A DNA stretch of 64,000 bases from Begonia masoniana (lineage: Eukaryota > Streptophyta > Magnoliopsida > Cucurbitales > Begoniaceae). Shown in pieces: positions 35,448 to 46,944 of this stretch. The notes under the pieces were generated by a model. The model searched no databases, had not been told where the DNA came from, and worked only from the letters and a program-made list of their open reading frames with translations. Position 1 is the stretch's first letter, and every line of letters begins with the position of its first letter. The DNA is taken from NCBI GenBank assembly GCA_022432975.1, contig CM039502.1:4888375-4952374 (forward strand), given 5' to 3'. The position numbers and the translations under genes were made by a program.

Positions 35448-36570
35448 GACGGTTATCATATTCATCGTCTTCTTAGTTTAAGCTAACTTTTAAAAATCAC
35501 TGTTAAACCATTCGAAAATATCTTTTAGTGAAATCCATTGTCAACGACAACTTCTACAACGATGAAAGACAATTTTTTAATTTAAAATCATTCTATTCAT
35601 GGAAAATATTCAGAAATTCTGATTTGTTTTCAGGTTAATAAATTAATTTTAAAAAAATCAAGTTTTTCAAATTAAAATCATGGTTTCCATTAGCAGAATA
35701 ACAGGCTTAAACATGCCCATTTTGGCTCAATCTTGATTATTATAGTGGTTTGCACTTGCTTTGATTAAGGCTTCCACTATGGTGAAGAAGTCTTTAATCT
35801 CCAAGATCCATTTATTTTGTTTGATTTCAAAGCCCCCTTCTTTGACTAGATTTTCCTATTTGTTTGATTTGTAATTATCAACATTTAGTTGACAATTTAA
35901 TGATGATAAATAAGAAAGTAGTGTGAAAAATGAAGAAAAAAGAAAGGAATTGTAGGGCATGTCATCAAATGTAGACAGAAAGAATATCTATGAACAGTTA
36001 AAGAAAGTGCTAAAGAGTTGAACGTGTTAGATATGGTGATCTAACTAACGACAAAAACAAAAAAATTGAAGGTATAAATCAAAAGGAGTAAATTAAAGAT
36101 TTAGATTTACTGATCTAAATTAATAAAAGTTTCTATTTTTAGTGGATTAATTTAATATTATACATAAAAATACATAATTCGAATTTTAGTTATGGCAGAC
36201 AAGATGAGAAGTGCACACAAGAGAAAATCGTTATTGCTTAATGTTATGCTCAAAATGTAACAAGATTCCTCATATTCAAAATTCGATATTAAAATTCTTT
36301 TTACATGTTCTTTGTTTTCCTTCCCCTTTCTTTTTTAGATTTTCAAATTATACCTACGTGTGTATCACCGGTAGTGATTTTAGCATTATAGCAAATATAA
36401 CGTATAGACTTTGCTAAGTTGTGCTAATAATATTATAGTGTATGAAAGCTCAAACCAAGATAGTATTTTGGCTAACTAGATAAATTTATGTCATATAAAA
36501 CTTGATAACATAAAGTTTTAACCAAGAAAGGTCCTGTCACAAATCTAAGTATAACAAAACTCAGACAATG

Positions 36571-36755
36571 AATAACGCTACGTTTACTCTGTTATTCTAC
36601 TTTTTTAAAATACTTGTGACGAATCAAACATCAATGGCTGATATTAAAGTACAATTGATATAATAAATTATAAATAGTTAATGTATTATATTAATTATAT
36701 CAATCATTGTTTGACACGTGATCAAGTGTGTTAAGAGAGTAAACGTAGTATTATT
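36571..36755. mobile_element. MITE family M, copy B
   Basis: Ends AATAACGCTACGTTTACTCT and, inverted, AATAATACTACGTTTACTCT. Inner segment TTGTTTGACACGTG resembles copies A and C. About 185 bp with no coding capacity. Confidence 0.7.
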
Positions 36756-36992
36756 TTTTTAAGTAAAATGCAAGATAAAATCGATTAAAAAAATTAAAAC
36801 TTTGGCGATAAATTGTCAAAGTGCAATAACTGCATAAAGCTAGTCTTTATCTAACAATTTGATCTAGTCCATATAGTTCATAAGAAGTAGGAGTCAAAGT
36901 CGCGGGATCATCAACGACAGTAAACAAGTTGCAATCAATGTGACAGGAATCTAGTGACCCATTCTCTTTCATCCACAAAATGGAAAGAAGTA

Positions 36993-38291
36993 TTTTGAAA
37001 AGGGAAATTACCAAATTCAACTACGAATTTTCGATTTTTTTCGATTATAACCACAAACAATTTTTTTTAACAATTCAAACCATAACGTATCGAAAATCTG
37101 CCAAAAACAACCACGCCGTACGGACACTAAAATCCACCGTCCGTTCGGGTACTGTTCACGTGAACAGTACCCCGGACGGATGCAAAAAAACTGTATCCGG
37201 ACGATACTGTTCACGTGAACAGTACCGTTTAGGTTTTTTATTTTCTCTGTTTTATAAATTAATTTTTAAAAAATAGTAAAAGATATTGGATATACTTAAA
37301 ATTTTTATCTCATATTCACCACGTTATGAGAAGATAATTCAAAAATTTTCGTGATTTTACAATACTTACATGGTTTATTATAATTTTTTTACGTATGTTT
37401 TATAAAATAATTCACTAAATTTACAATATATCGTACAAGTGTTAGAAATACACGAAAATTTTCAGATTATCTTCTCATAACGTGGTGAATATGTGATAAA
37501 AAGTTTAAGGAAATCTACTATCGTTTACTATTTTTTTAAAATTAATTTATAAAACAACAAAAAAAAATTAAATGGGTACTGTTCACATGAACAGTACCCC
37601 CGTCCGGACTCTGTTTTTAGTGTCCATCCGGGGGTACTGTTCACATGAACAGTCCGTCCAGACACAGTTTTTTGCGGCTGGATGGGTACTGTTCACGTGA
37701 ACAGTACCGTTTAAGTTTTTTTTTTTAATTTTATAAATTAATTTTTAAAAAATATTAAACGATATTAGATTTCCTTAAAATTTTTATCACATATTCACCA
37801 CGTTATGAGAAGATAATCTGAAAAGTTTCGTGATTTTCTAACACTTGTACGATATATTGTAAATTTAGTGAATTATTTTATAAAACAAACGTAAAAAAAT
37901 TATAATAAACCATGTAAGTATTGTAAAATCACGAAAAATTTTGGATTATCTTCTCATAACGTGGTGAATATGGGATAAAAATTTTAAGTATATCCAATAT
38001 CGTTTACTATTTTTTAAAAATTAATTTATAAAACAGAGAAAATAAAAATCCTAAACAGTACTGTTCACGTGAACAGTACCACCCGGACACAGTTTTTTTG
38101 CGTCTGTCCGGGGGTACTGTTCACGTGAACAGTACCCCGGATAGACGGTGGATTTTAGCGTCCTTCCGGCGTGGTTGTTTTTGGCAGATTTTTAATACGT
38201 TACGGTTTGAATTGTTAAAAAAAAATTGTGTGGTTATAATCGAAAAAAATCGAAACTTCGTAGTTGAATTTGGTAATTTCCCTTTTGAAAA
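36993..38291. mobile_element. Foldback element FB4, 37002-38282, with CACGTG-centred palindromes
   Basis: Perfect 9-bp duplication TTTTGAAAA (36993-37001 and 38283-38291). Ends GGGAAATTACCAAATTCAAC and complement. Seven copies of the palindrome TACTGTTCACGTGAACAGTA lie at about 37150, 37205, 37577, 37635, 37687, 38059 and 38115. Five have the CACGTG centre; the third and fourth have CACATG. They form left, central and right modules separated by two AT-rich nested inverted cores related to those of FB1-FB3. The layout is module-core-module-core-module. It ends about 225 bp beyond the stop codon of the gene at 38507. Non-autonomous. Confidence 0.9.
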
Positions 38292-38506
38292 CTATATCAG
38301 CATTTATTGCAGCACTTGCAAACTACACAAACATTTATGGATTTTGCAGGTCGGTAGCTTCAGATCAAAGACAAAATGGTGCATTATCCTTCATTTTTTT
38401 GCACCAAAAAGCTTCAAATCTCCAAAAAAATAAAAACATGCACAAGTTATTCATAAAAATACTAGGTAACAACAAAATTATTCGTAGATAATAAGATATG
38501 GTTTTC

Positions 38507-40177
38507 TTAAGAGTCCCAAATCGGACCGAAGGCAGCGATTCCGGCCTTCTTGCATGCATTGACGACGTCTCGACTTCCTTCTGGGTTGCTCGTCACGATC
38601 ACCACCTCTGCGTTCCAGTTCCTCGCCGTGTCGACCGAGAGTTGAGACACGTTTGGCCGGCCCATGACTGCCGTGTCGTGAACGATAACCTTACCCTTGG
38701 GATGGCCACTCATCCAGTCTTTTATCTCTTTGCCAAAATTTTGCTCGATTCCTTTTGCCACCCAGAGGACACAAACGTCCGCCCTACTCGGCTGCAGAAG
38801 GAAGGATAAGAAGACACAGATGCCGGAACCGGTGGCAACCAACAAAACTCTTTCATACATGTTCACTAGGTATGGTAGCCCGGCGAAGTGCACTTGCCGG
38901 ACCCACAAATGGCTCGGTGGGTTTGAGACTAATGATTTCGTGAAATCACCAACGGCTCCGGCGAGCATCATGTGGTCTTTTCCATCGGAGATGATGCCGA
39001 AAGCATGCCACTCCGACAGCGGGGATGGGCTGATTCTGCCCAAAATTCCAGGCTTTACTGGACCTTGGAATTTGATAATCGAAGCATGGCCGGAGGGAGC
39101 TGACATCTTCACCGGAACTCTCCGCACTGTCAGCCATGGGATAATGATCAACAAAGTTATTCCGACGGTGAACCAGAATTCTTGCTGCTTTATCAATGTC
39201 ATTCCGATCTCATGGCTGTAAGATTTGGTTTTAGGGTTGTAAGCGATGGTGAGAATTACAAAAGCCCAGAGGAGGATGAGAGAGGACCATCCTGAGAATC
39301 GGTGGATACGTTCGAACACATTATGATGAAGATGACGAACCAGAGGGAAAGCTGCTAGAGAAGAAAGGAAAAGGAGGGCAAGAATGACGCAAGCAACTCC
39401 AATGATCTCGGGAGAAGAGTTTTCTCTGTCTTTAAAAGTGAGAACAAGAGCGTAAACCAGCCATGCAATGGAGGAAAGTCCACACCCACTGTGAATCCCT
39501 CCTAAGCTCTGGAGAAGAGAGGTGGTGGCGGTTTTTATAAACAGAGGAATCCATGAATGGCCCAATAGAGCAACAGCCAACCAGAAGACGATTCGGAGAA
39601 AAGCTTCGCTTCTACACAGGATCAAAGTGAAGATATTGGCTATGGAAAAAAGTGCAGCTCGGTTTCTCGCATATGGAAAATTTCCAGTTGCAGCAAGAAC
39701 TAAACCCGTGATATTAAGAGCCAAACAGACAACGAACAGTCTTTTATAAACAGTGAACAGCCCTTGATCGAGCAGAATCACAGAAAGTCTCGATTCTGCT
39801 GGCTTTCGAGCTGGCTTTGGAGGTGGCGGTTGCTCTCTCTTACTCGTTGCCAACAGATGAAGAGGGCTTTGCTTTTGCTTCTCTTCGTCGTTAGCTTCTT
39901 CCTGCTCTTCTCCTTCTTGAATGGCGTAGTCTTCATCGTCATCATCTTGCTCGCCTTCGATTTGGTCGATATCGCAGAAATGGCTACTGGATTTACTCAG
40001 AGTTCTGTTAATGGAAGAAGGGAAGACTTTAGAGGCACTTAGCCATAGCCTCCTACTGCTTCTCTTGCTGCTATTCCTCGAAGCTGCATAAGGGTCGGCA
40101 ATGGCGAAGTGATCCTCGTGAGGTTTCACCTCAAACGCAACCCCTCTGCAACTGGAAAATCTCACCGGAGCTTGCAT
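38507..40177 (-). CDS. Plant transmembrane protein with ferric-reductase/FNR-like fold (adenylate-forming-reductase-related)
   Basis: Intronless, 556 residues, ATG at 40175-40177. Residues 1-125 are Ser-rich and then strongly acidic (EGEQDDDDEDYAIQEGEEQE) and probably cytosolic. About residues 140-165, 175-215, 230-250, 257-280, 296-313 and 333-352 are hydrophobic and likely span the membrane. RHLHHNVFERIHRFSGW (281-297) lies between two of them. Residues about 355-556 form a soluble part with an FAD-like segment (SPLSEWHAFGIIS, 385-397), a nucleotide-binding-like glycine turn (VLLVATGSGICVFLSF, 444-459) and end GPIWDS. Plant databases often label this family adenylate-forming reductase or simply transmembrane protein, because the fold occurs at the C-terminus of fungal NRPS-like reductases. 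No adenylation domain is present. Electron transfer is inferred; substrate unknown. Confidence 0.85.
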   Translation of the reverse strand: MQAPVRFSSCRGVAFEVKPHEDHFAIADPYAASRNSSKRSSRRLWLSASKVFPSSINRTLSKSSSHFCDIDQIEGEQDDDDEDYAIQEGEEQEEANDEEKQKQSPLHLLATSKREQPPPPKPARKPAESRLSVILLDQGLFTVYKRLFVVCLALNITGLVLAATGNFPYARNRAALFSIANIFTLILCRSEAFLRIVFWLAVALLGHSWIPLFIKTATTSLLQSLGGIHSGCGLSSIAWLVYALVLTFKDRENSSPEIIGVACVILALLFLSSLAAFPLVRHLHHNVFERIHRFSGWSSLILLWAFVILTIAYNPKTKSYSHEIGMTLIKQQEFWFTVGITLLIIIPWLTVRRVPVKMSAPSGHASIIKFQGPVKPGILGRISPSPLSEWHAFGIISDGKDHMMLAGAVGDFTKSLVSNPPSHLWVRQVHFAGLPYLVNMYERVLLVATGSGICVFLSFLLQPSRADVCVLWVAKGIEQNFGKEIKDWMSGHPKGKVIVHDTAVMGRPNVSQLSVDTARNWNAEVVIVTSNPEGSRDVVNACKKAGIAAFGPIWDS

Positions 40178-40313
40178 TGTCTATTTTTCAACACAATCTC
40201 TTGAGAAAAGAAGGAATAAAAAGAAAAACAAGCTGAGAGAAAGTGAAGAAGAAAGCAAGATGTAGAGATGAGAGGATGGGTTTGTGTGTTTTGCCACGCA
40301 GAGGATGGGGGGA

Positions 40314-40320
40314 ATTTATA
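40314..40320 (-). promoter_or_regulatory. TATA box of the ferric-reductase-like gene
   Basis: TATAAAT on the minus strand about 140 bases before the start codon, at the edge of a purine-rich leader. Confidence 0.5.
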
Positions 40321-40329
40321 GAAAATGGG

Positions 40330-40810
40330 GCCCTTTCTGTGAGGGTATTTTGGTCCGCAACGTCTGGTCTTAACAAATCGGTTCAACGTCGGCTTTCTTC
40401 AAATAAACAATAGAGAACCCAACCCATTACATCAAGGCTTTAGCTTAAATGTCTAAAATTTAATAGGATAAGATAATTTTGACACTCATAATTTAACTAC
40501 TTGACTAATATGAGTTGAAAAACTAACTGGAAAAATGTAGATTGTTTCGAACCCGTTCTCCATTTTGGTCTGGTCTGGTCTAATTTTGCACTAAAACCAG
40601 GCCATGAACCGGTATTTGAGAAGCTGACTTTACGTGGCAGGGATGAAAGTTTGAAAAAGTCAAAAATTTTATACTCTCGTCTTCTTTTCAGTTCAATATT
40701 CAAAACGCTGAAATCACATTGCAAGTTGCAGTCTTACATGGCGGTAAAGAGGGATACAAACTTAGTCAACGCTTTTCCAGTTGACCATTTAGAGGAGAAT
40801 CTTTTTAAGG
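40330..40810. other. Upstream flank, no gene
   Basis: Promoter-side DNA of the minus-strand gene. No clear coding or repeat structure. Confidence 0.4.
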
Positions 40811-42582
40811 TGCACTAGAGAGGAGATGAAAAAAACTGAGTCGAGACTGAAAATGTCTAACTCCTTAAGCCGAGTGAGATAAACAAGCCGAGCTTTACGA
40901 GCTCAACGAACTGAGACTAACGAGCTAGACCAAAAAAAATTTCAACTTGAATTGTCTTGCTAGCCAATGTTAAACGAGCCTAGCCTAGCCGACCTATCGA
41001 GTCTTAACGAGTAAAGCCTAACTAACTAAACACACATAAAATATTTTCAATTTATATAAATGTAATGTATATTTCTAACAAAAATAATTATTAAAATTAT
41101 AATAATTATTTATCATTAATAATGTCAAAATATAATAGTTAGTTGTTTAGTTAATAAAATTATTTTATTAATATATAAAATAACATGTATTTAAGAAAAA
41201 AAAACTATTTTAAATGATCTTATAAAACATTTCAACGAGTCGAACAAAAAAAAATTAACCCGAATCGGCTCAAGAGAAAGTTAAATGAGCCAAGTACGCT
41301 ACAATACCGAGCCGACCGAGCGGGCTGGCGAGCCATTTGTCATCTCTACCGGAAAGAAAGTTGTGTACAATAGCCAATAGTTTGCCAATTTCTTCACTAA
41401 TTCTTTTAATCATTAACTGTTTAAAATAGAATTTGACCTAATTAAATATGTTCTAAAAAATCATTTATTAACATTATCTCACTCGATAAAGACCAGCATT
41501 GTATTTACTAAACACTCTATTTCCAATATTTTTTATTCATCTTTGCATCATTATCATCAAACTAACTTATTTTCGCAAAAAATTTAAAAATCATAAATCT
41601 CTAAAATTTGTGACAATTGGCGTCATAATAGTATGATTAGAATGTCAAGCTATATTGCACTATAGTAGTTTTAATGATTCGCAATGAGATGCACTAGAGA
41701 GAAGAGATGAAAAACGAGCCGACCAAACTGAGTCGAGACTGAAAATGTCTAACTCCTTAAGCCTAGTGAGATAAATGAGCCGAGCTCAACGAGTTAAAAC
41801 TAACGAGCTAGACCAAAAAAAATTTCAACTTGAGCTGCCTTGCTAACCAATGTTAAACGAGCCTAGCCGAGTCAGCCTAACGAGTCTTAACTAGCAGAGT
41901 CTAACTAATCAAATACACATAAAATATTTTCAATTTATATAAATGTAATGTATATTTCTAACAAAAATTAATAATTAAAATTATAATAATTATTTATCAT
42001 TATAATGTCAAAATATAATAGTTAATTATTTAATGAACAAAATTATTTTATTAATACATAAAATAACATGTATTTAGAAAAAAAATTATTTTAAATGATC
42101 TAATAAAAATATTTCAACGAGTCGAACGAAAAAAAAATTCAACCCGAATCGGCTCAAGAGACAAAGTTAAACAAGCCGAATATGCTACAATATCGAGCCG
42201 ACCAAGCGGGCTGGCGAGCCATTCGTCATCTCTACGGGAAAGAAAGTTGCGTACAATAGCCAATAGTTTGCCAATTTCTTCACTAATTCTTTTAATCATT
42301 AACTGTTTAAAATAGAATTTGACCTAATTAAACTAATTAAATATGTTCTAAAAAATAATTTATTAACATTATCTCACTCGATAAAGACCAGCATTGTATT
42401 TACTATACACTCTATTGCCAATATTTTTTATTCATCTTTGCATCATCATCATCAAACTAACTTATTTTCGCAAAAAATTTAAAAATCATAAATCTCCAAA
42501 ATTTGTGACAATCGGCGTCACAATAGTATGATTAGAATGTCAAGTTATATTGCACTATAGTAATTTTAATGATTCGCAATGA
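40811..42582. repeat. Tandem duplication of about 0.88 kb
   Basis: Copy 1 is 40811-41689 and copy 2 is 41690-42582. Both begin TGCACTAGAGAG and end TTTTAATGATTCGCAATGA. They differ by scattered substitutions and small indels (for example an extra ACTAATTAA-type insertion near 42325). Each contains a possible MITE from TAGAGAG to the complement of TAGAGATGACAAATGGCTCG, rich in GAGCC/GGCTC words. No frame is conserved. Confidence 0.85.
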
Positions 42583-43661
42583 TCGATACATTATAATATG
42601 TTAATTACGGTGACAACTTAGCATTATCCTCGTATAATTAGGGTTGTTGATTATTAGATTGTGACGGTCTTCTCCAAAGAATTATTTTCATTCTTTTTAA
42701 CCATGGCCGAGCGTCTCCCTCCTTCTCCCGAGTTCGAAACCTTCTCTTGAAGTACTCGTTGTGTTGGTAAAGCTCGTTGATTTTCACCGCATCTTGTAAA
42801 AAAAAACGATTTCATTTCCATTAAGGGTGACTCAAGCAAGCGTTAAATATGGATTTAAAGTAGAATTACATTCACAACTCAAATGATTTCTAAGTTGCTA
42901 TCGTTATAAATTGATAAGAACACTGAAAAAGCTCTATGAAATTCATTTGTAATTCTTGGTTTTGTTGTTTCTCAATGATTTATAAATTAGAAGAAGTGGA
43001 AACAGCTAGTGTATAAATTTACTATATTCGTTTTCTATAGTATTTTATTATTACTAACAAAATATTTATCTTAACATAAAATGATAGAACATGTAATGTA
43101 CATGTACGTTACCCCATGTACATGTACATGTACATACACATACGCCTTTTATATCAATCTAAGAAAGCATTAATATAATAAAACCTAAATAAAATATGTC
43201 ATATTTAAAATTCCATGATATGACTTTACCAAGTCTTTCTAATTCCATGATATGACTTCACCAATTTAAACATATTTATAAAATTACTCTTAAAAAATAT
43301 CCAGTACATTGTACAAATCGTACAAGACACTTCATCGCCAATAAAACTCGAAAACAATTTCAATTTAACCAAAAACAAATACAATATATGTTGCCGCCGC
43401 GGTGTCACGCTGATTAGAACATTGATTCATGTAACAATTATTTCATGTTTGAGCAATGTATACGTATATCACTTCTTGTGGTGCTCTCCAAACTGGGAAC
43501 TGTTAATGATTAGAAAATCATCAAGACCGCCCTTTAAGTTGTACAGTTTACATACATTGACCAAAAGTCTTCATCAAACTCTGACCGCCCGCACTCTTTA
43601 CTCCCTAGACGTCATTTACGAACTTAGACCAATTCTAATTTCCATTTTTTTTTTCAAATTT

Positions 43662-43734
<73 letters not shown>

Positions 43735-44870
43735 GGCTTCTAGCTGTATTAAAAATGGGTTCTGCACTCCAATCATCAGCCATTTTGACACTCATAAAAT
43801 AATTCAAAATATTTTTATATGTATGTGGCTGTTATAATGCCTGTTTATTGGAGTTTTAAAATTGTTATTTAACTTGCGTTAATTGATTTTGACCAGGACA
43901 TTTATAAGGTGCGAACCAAGCCCGAACATAATTATGGTTTTAATTACATAATACTTTTTTTAATGACAGTGAACATATTTTTTTGCAATAATTACTATTA
44001 TAATTGATGTGGGGTTCAACGAAACTGTAGAAAATTATAAATTCTCTGTTAATTGTAGGAGACATGTTCATTTGGACTTCATTATTGACACATTTAATAC
44101 ATACAAAAACTAGGTCAATCTCTATATTAATAGTTGATCCACTAAAACTTCAGATTAAGGAAAAAAAGGGGAATTTAAGACGTAAAATTCTTACCCTAAA
44201 AATTTACAAATTATATTTTAATTAGTTACTAAAGATTTCAACTAAATTTTGGACGACTGGACTTTGGGTTCGGACTTATCAGCTTTGCACATTTGATTTA
44301 AACAATTTAATTCTTTTATTTTATAAATTAACTGTAACAAATTCTTTTTGTTTAATGCATATATTCTTTTACTTGCATTTTCATATTTTGACAAAAACCT
44401 TGTTTTAACTAGAATAATGAGACAACTAACTATATCGTGTCCCTGAGAGCAAAACTCAAAACCTGATAAAGGTATTTTTCATAGCTTTAGTGATCGCCAA
44501 GTATTGATGTTATTAATTTAAATGCATAAAACATTGTGTACTCAAGTCCGTGAATAACCCAATTTTTACTTAATTCTTTTTTAAATGTCGTTAATTTATC
44601 AAACTTGAATATAAGTACTATAAATAAAATTTGTCTCTATTGAGTTTAGTCGAATCACCCAAAATGATTGCCCCTTTAAGGATTTAATCAAGAGAATTTT
44701 TAGTTGTGACTTACGAGCAAAATTTGGAGTGCAGTTTTCCCTATTTATTTAAATTTTTTGTAGAATCTATTTTTATTCGAGAGGTTAAAGTTTGTTGAAA
44801 CTTGTAAACTTTTAAATTATTAAATTTTTGTCTAGGTGAGGTTGTCATAATTTCCACCCTCTTCAGGGGC
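42583..44870. other. Intergenic with simple repeats
   Basis: AT-rich. TGTACA-type alternating repeats lie at about 43095-43141 and a composite (CT)n(TA)n microsatellite at 43664-43732. No gene seen. Confidence 0.45.
43664..43732. repeat. Composite (CT)n(TA)n microsatellite
   Basis: CT units to about 43697, then TA units to 43732. Confidence 0.9.
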
Positions 44871-45220
44871 CAATGTGTGACAATTTGCCCTGTGAATGCA
44901 AGGACAACTCAAAATTTTATTAATTGTGAGAGTTTAGCTTGTACTAGTTGGGGTGTACAATTCTACATCGTTTGGAAGAGTGAAAATTGAGTGGTTTATA
45001 AGTAGAGTTCCCCTCTCTAACTAGTAGAACACGTTTTAGATTAATCCAAAAAATAAATATGTGCGTGCTCCAGTCCAAAGAAGACAATATTTTATTAGGA
45101 GTACTGATAGACTCCATAAAATGGTATCAGACTCAATTCTCAATTAGAAATGTGATCGACAAAGACGTCGATCCCCCAAGTGGAGAGCACTGAGGGACTC
45201 CACAAATTGTAATTTCAGAT
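44870..45220 (+). mobile_element. Decayed LTR/primer-binding-site fragment
   Basis: Contains ACATCGTTTGGAAGAGTGAA, GTGGTTTATAAGTAGAGTTC, CTAGTAGAACACGTTTTAGA and, at 45122, TGGTATCAGACTCAATTCTC, which resembles a tRNA-Met primer-binding site following an LTR. A second diverged copy of the first two blocks lies at about 57480-57530. No coding part. The element type is uncertain. Confidence 0.45.
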
Positions 45221-45509
45221 GATGTTGTGCGCGATGCTGTAACATTTCGAAAATATTTATTTTCTAGATTCTCGAATAAAATTCACTATTGGAGTTTTAT
45301 GTCGTAGAAGTAAGACGATTTGGTCTAAACTATGCAAATTTTTGTGTCCTGATTTTTTCTTTCGCTCTTTTATTTAATTTTTGATCGATTCTCGCAGAGT
45401 AATTAGTTTTATCACAACAACACCTATAATTTATGTTTATAGTGCATACCCAACCACTTAATAGTTTGTTAAAAAGTTTGGTTTTAAACACTTTTATTTT
45501 TCAAAACAG

Positions 45510-45645
45510 CAGTTGAGCGTTGTAGCGCCCGTTGAGGAGCCCTCCAGTAGTCTACCCCTCAGCGCTATAGTGCTATTCCATAAGCGCTATTGTGTTGAAC
45601 CCCAGTGCGCACTAGCACTCGAACCAGAGCGCAATAGCACCCGAG
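45510..45645. repeat. Decayed cluster of GCGCTA-type words
   Basis: In an AT-rich setting, short GC-rich words recur every 15-25 bases: AGCGCTATAGTGCT, AAGCGCTATTGTG, GTGCGCACTAGCACT, AGCGCAATAGCACC. Most are near-palindromic. Not part of a recognised element. Confidence 0.4.
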
Positions 45646-46944
45646 CAAAATCAAAGCCCTTTTGATTATCGATTGGGCTTCTCTATTTTCCGGCCAAAAT
45701 TCAGTTTTGATGCACAAAAGCCCTTTTGTTTATCTGAGAAATCTTTACGTCAAAGTGTCCATCTTGACAATAGGAAAAACTTTGTTGTTGAAGGTTTTCC
45801 CAAAATCTCACTCTTAACTCAAAAACCATTTTTGGATTTTCAAATCTAACTTCAACCTTTCATTTCCTCCTTTCTCTCTCTTTCTTATTAATTTTTTTTT
45901 ATTACTCAATTATCATTTTATCTAATTTGTCCAGGTAAATAGAATAGTTCAAAAATTCCGTGCTTAATTGCAATTAACCACTATAAATTAACTTAATTAG
46001 GTAGAGTCATCAACGTGATTCTATTGACCGAATCTTTTTTTCGCACAATAAACTATTATTACTTAGCTTCTTGTTCCTCTTCCCTCATGACACCTCTTTT
46101 AACTTTCCAAAGTTAAAGTCCAACTTCATTAATTCCAAATTTAGCTGTTAACATCGATTTCTCATAACTTATCATCCAACCATTCAATCGACTTAATTCT
46201 AAAGTAAATTCATTGCTCATAGAGTATACTATTATTTAACTATTTATTTAAAAAAATTGGATATAATATCATCTATTTATAGAGCATCCTCCAAAATAAT
46301 ACATATCTTGTTTATAATCTAAATAGATATTCAACGAATCAATATTAACATAGGTCACAGCAATATATGCATACATGCTCCAACCAATTTTACAATTCAA
46401 CACATAAAGTAATAATTAGCCAGATTTAAAAATTTCAAATAATTACACAAACATTGTCCTTTTTAAATTTTAGCATTTGATCTTAATGCGTAATGTTTAT
46501 TAGCATAATATATCCATGAGGTTTCTCACTTGGAGGGATTTGATTTTACTAACTTATTCTCCTGACATTTATGTATTGTGGGTTGAGTTTTCGATCATTG
46601 TGGGAGTATTCTTTTGGGCTTGGACGAGATGAACAAAAGAAGAGGGAATGAGATAAAAAATAAAATGTTAGAAATGTTATATTTCATGATGTTACATTTT
46701 TGTAAAGTTAGTTGTTCATATTATATAATGACTCATCATTTGAATAATCACAACCTTTGATGGAAAGAGTCATTTGGTGTCTTTAGTTTGGGTCCCCCAA
46801 TCCTATGAATCTAATGATTATCAAATTCTGATGAATGAGACAACACCATCAAGAGGTTAGAAGGTCCTAAATATGAAGGACAATAAACGGATAAAGTTAG
46901 AACGTCAATGGCAGAAGGTACATAAATAACTTTGCATATGATCT
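45646..46944. other. Intergenic, no gene seen
   Basis: AT-rich flank of the Copia-2 insertion. Nothing coding is recognisable. Confidence 0.4.

Larger units (their letters stand above)
32016..36570. other. Long AT-rich intergenic stretch
   Basis: No gene recognised. It holds an (AT)n tract at 34561-34601 and a perfect-spaced 37-bp tandem pair at 35374-35447. No LTR pair was seen. Confidence 0.45.

Noticed and set aside
38697..39221. Plus-strand frames within the ferric-reductase-like gene
   Set aside because: Shadows of a 556-codon minus-strand exon with clear domains.
43422..43733. Frame ending in Ser/Leu and Tyr/Ile runs
   Set aside because: It ends in the CT/TA microsatellite, with no other support.
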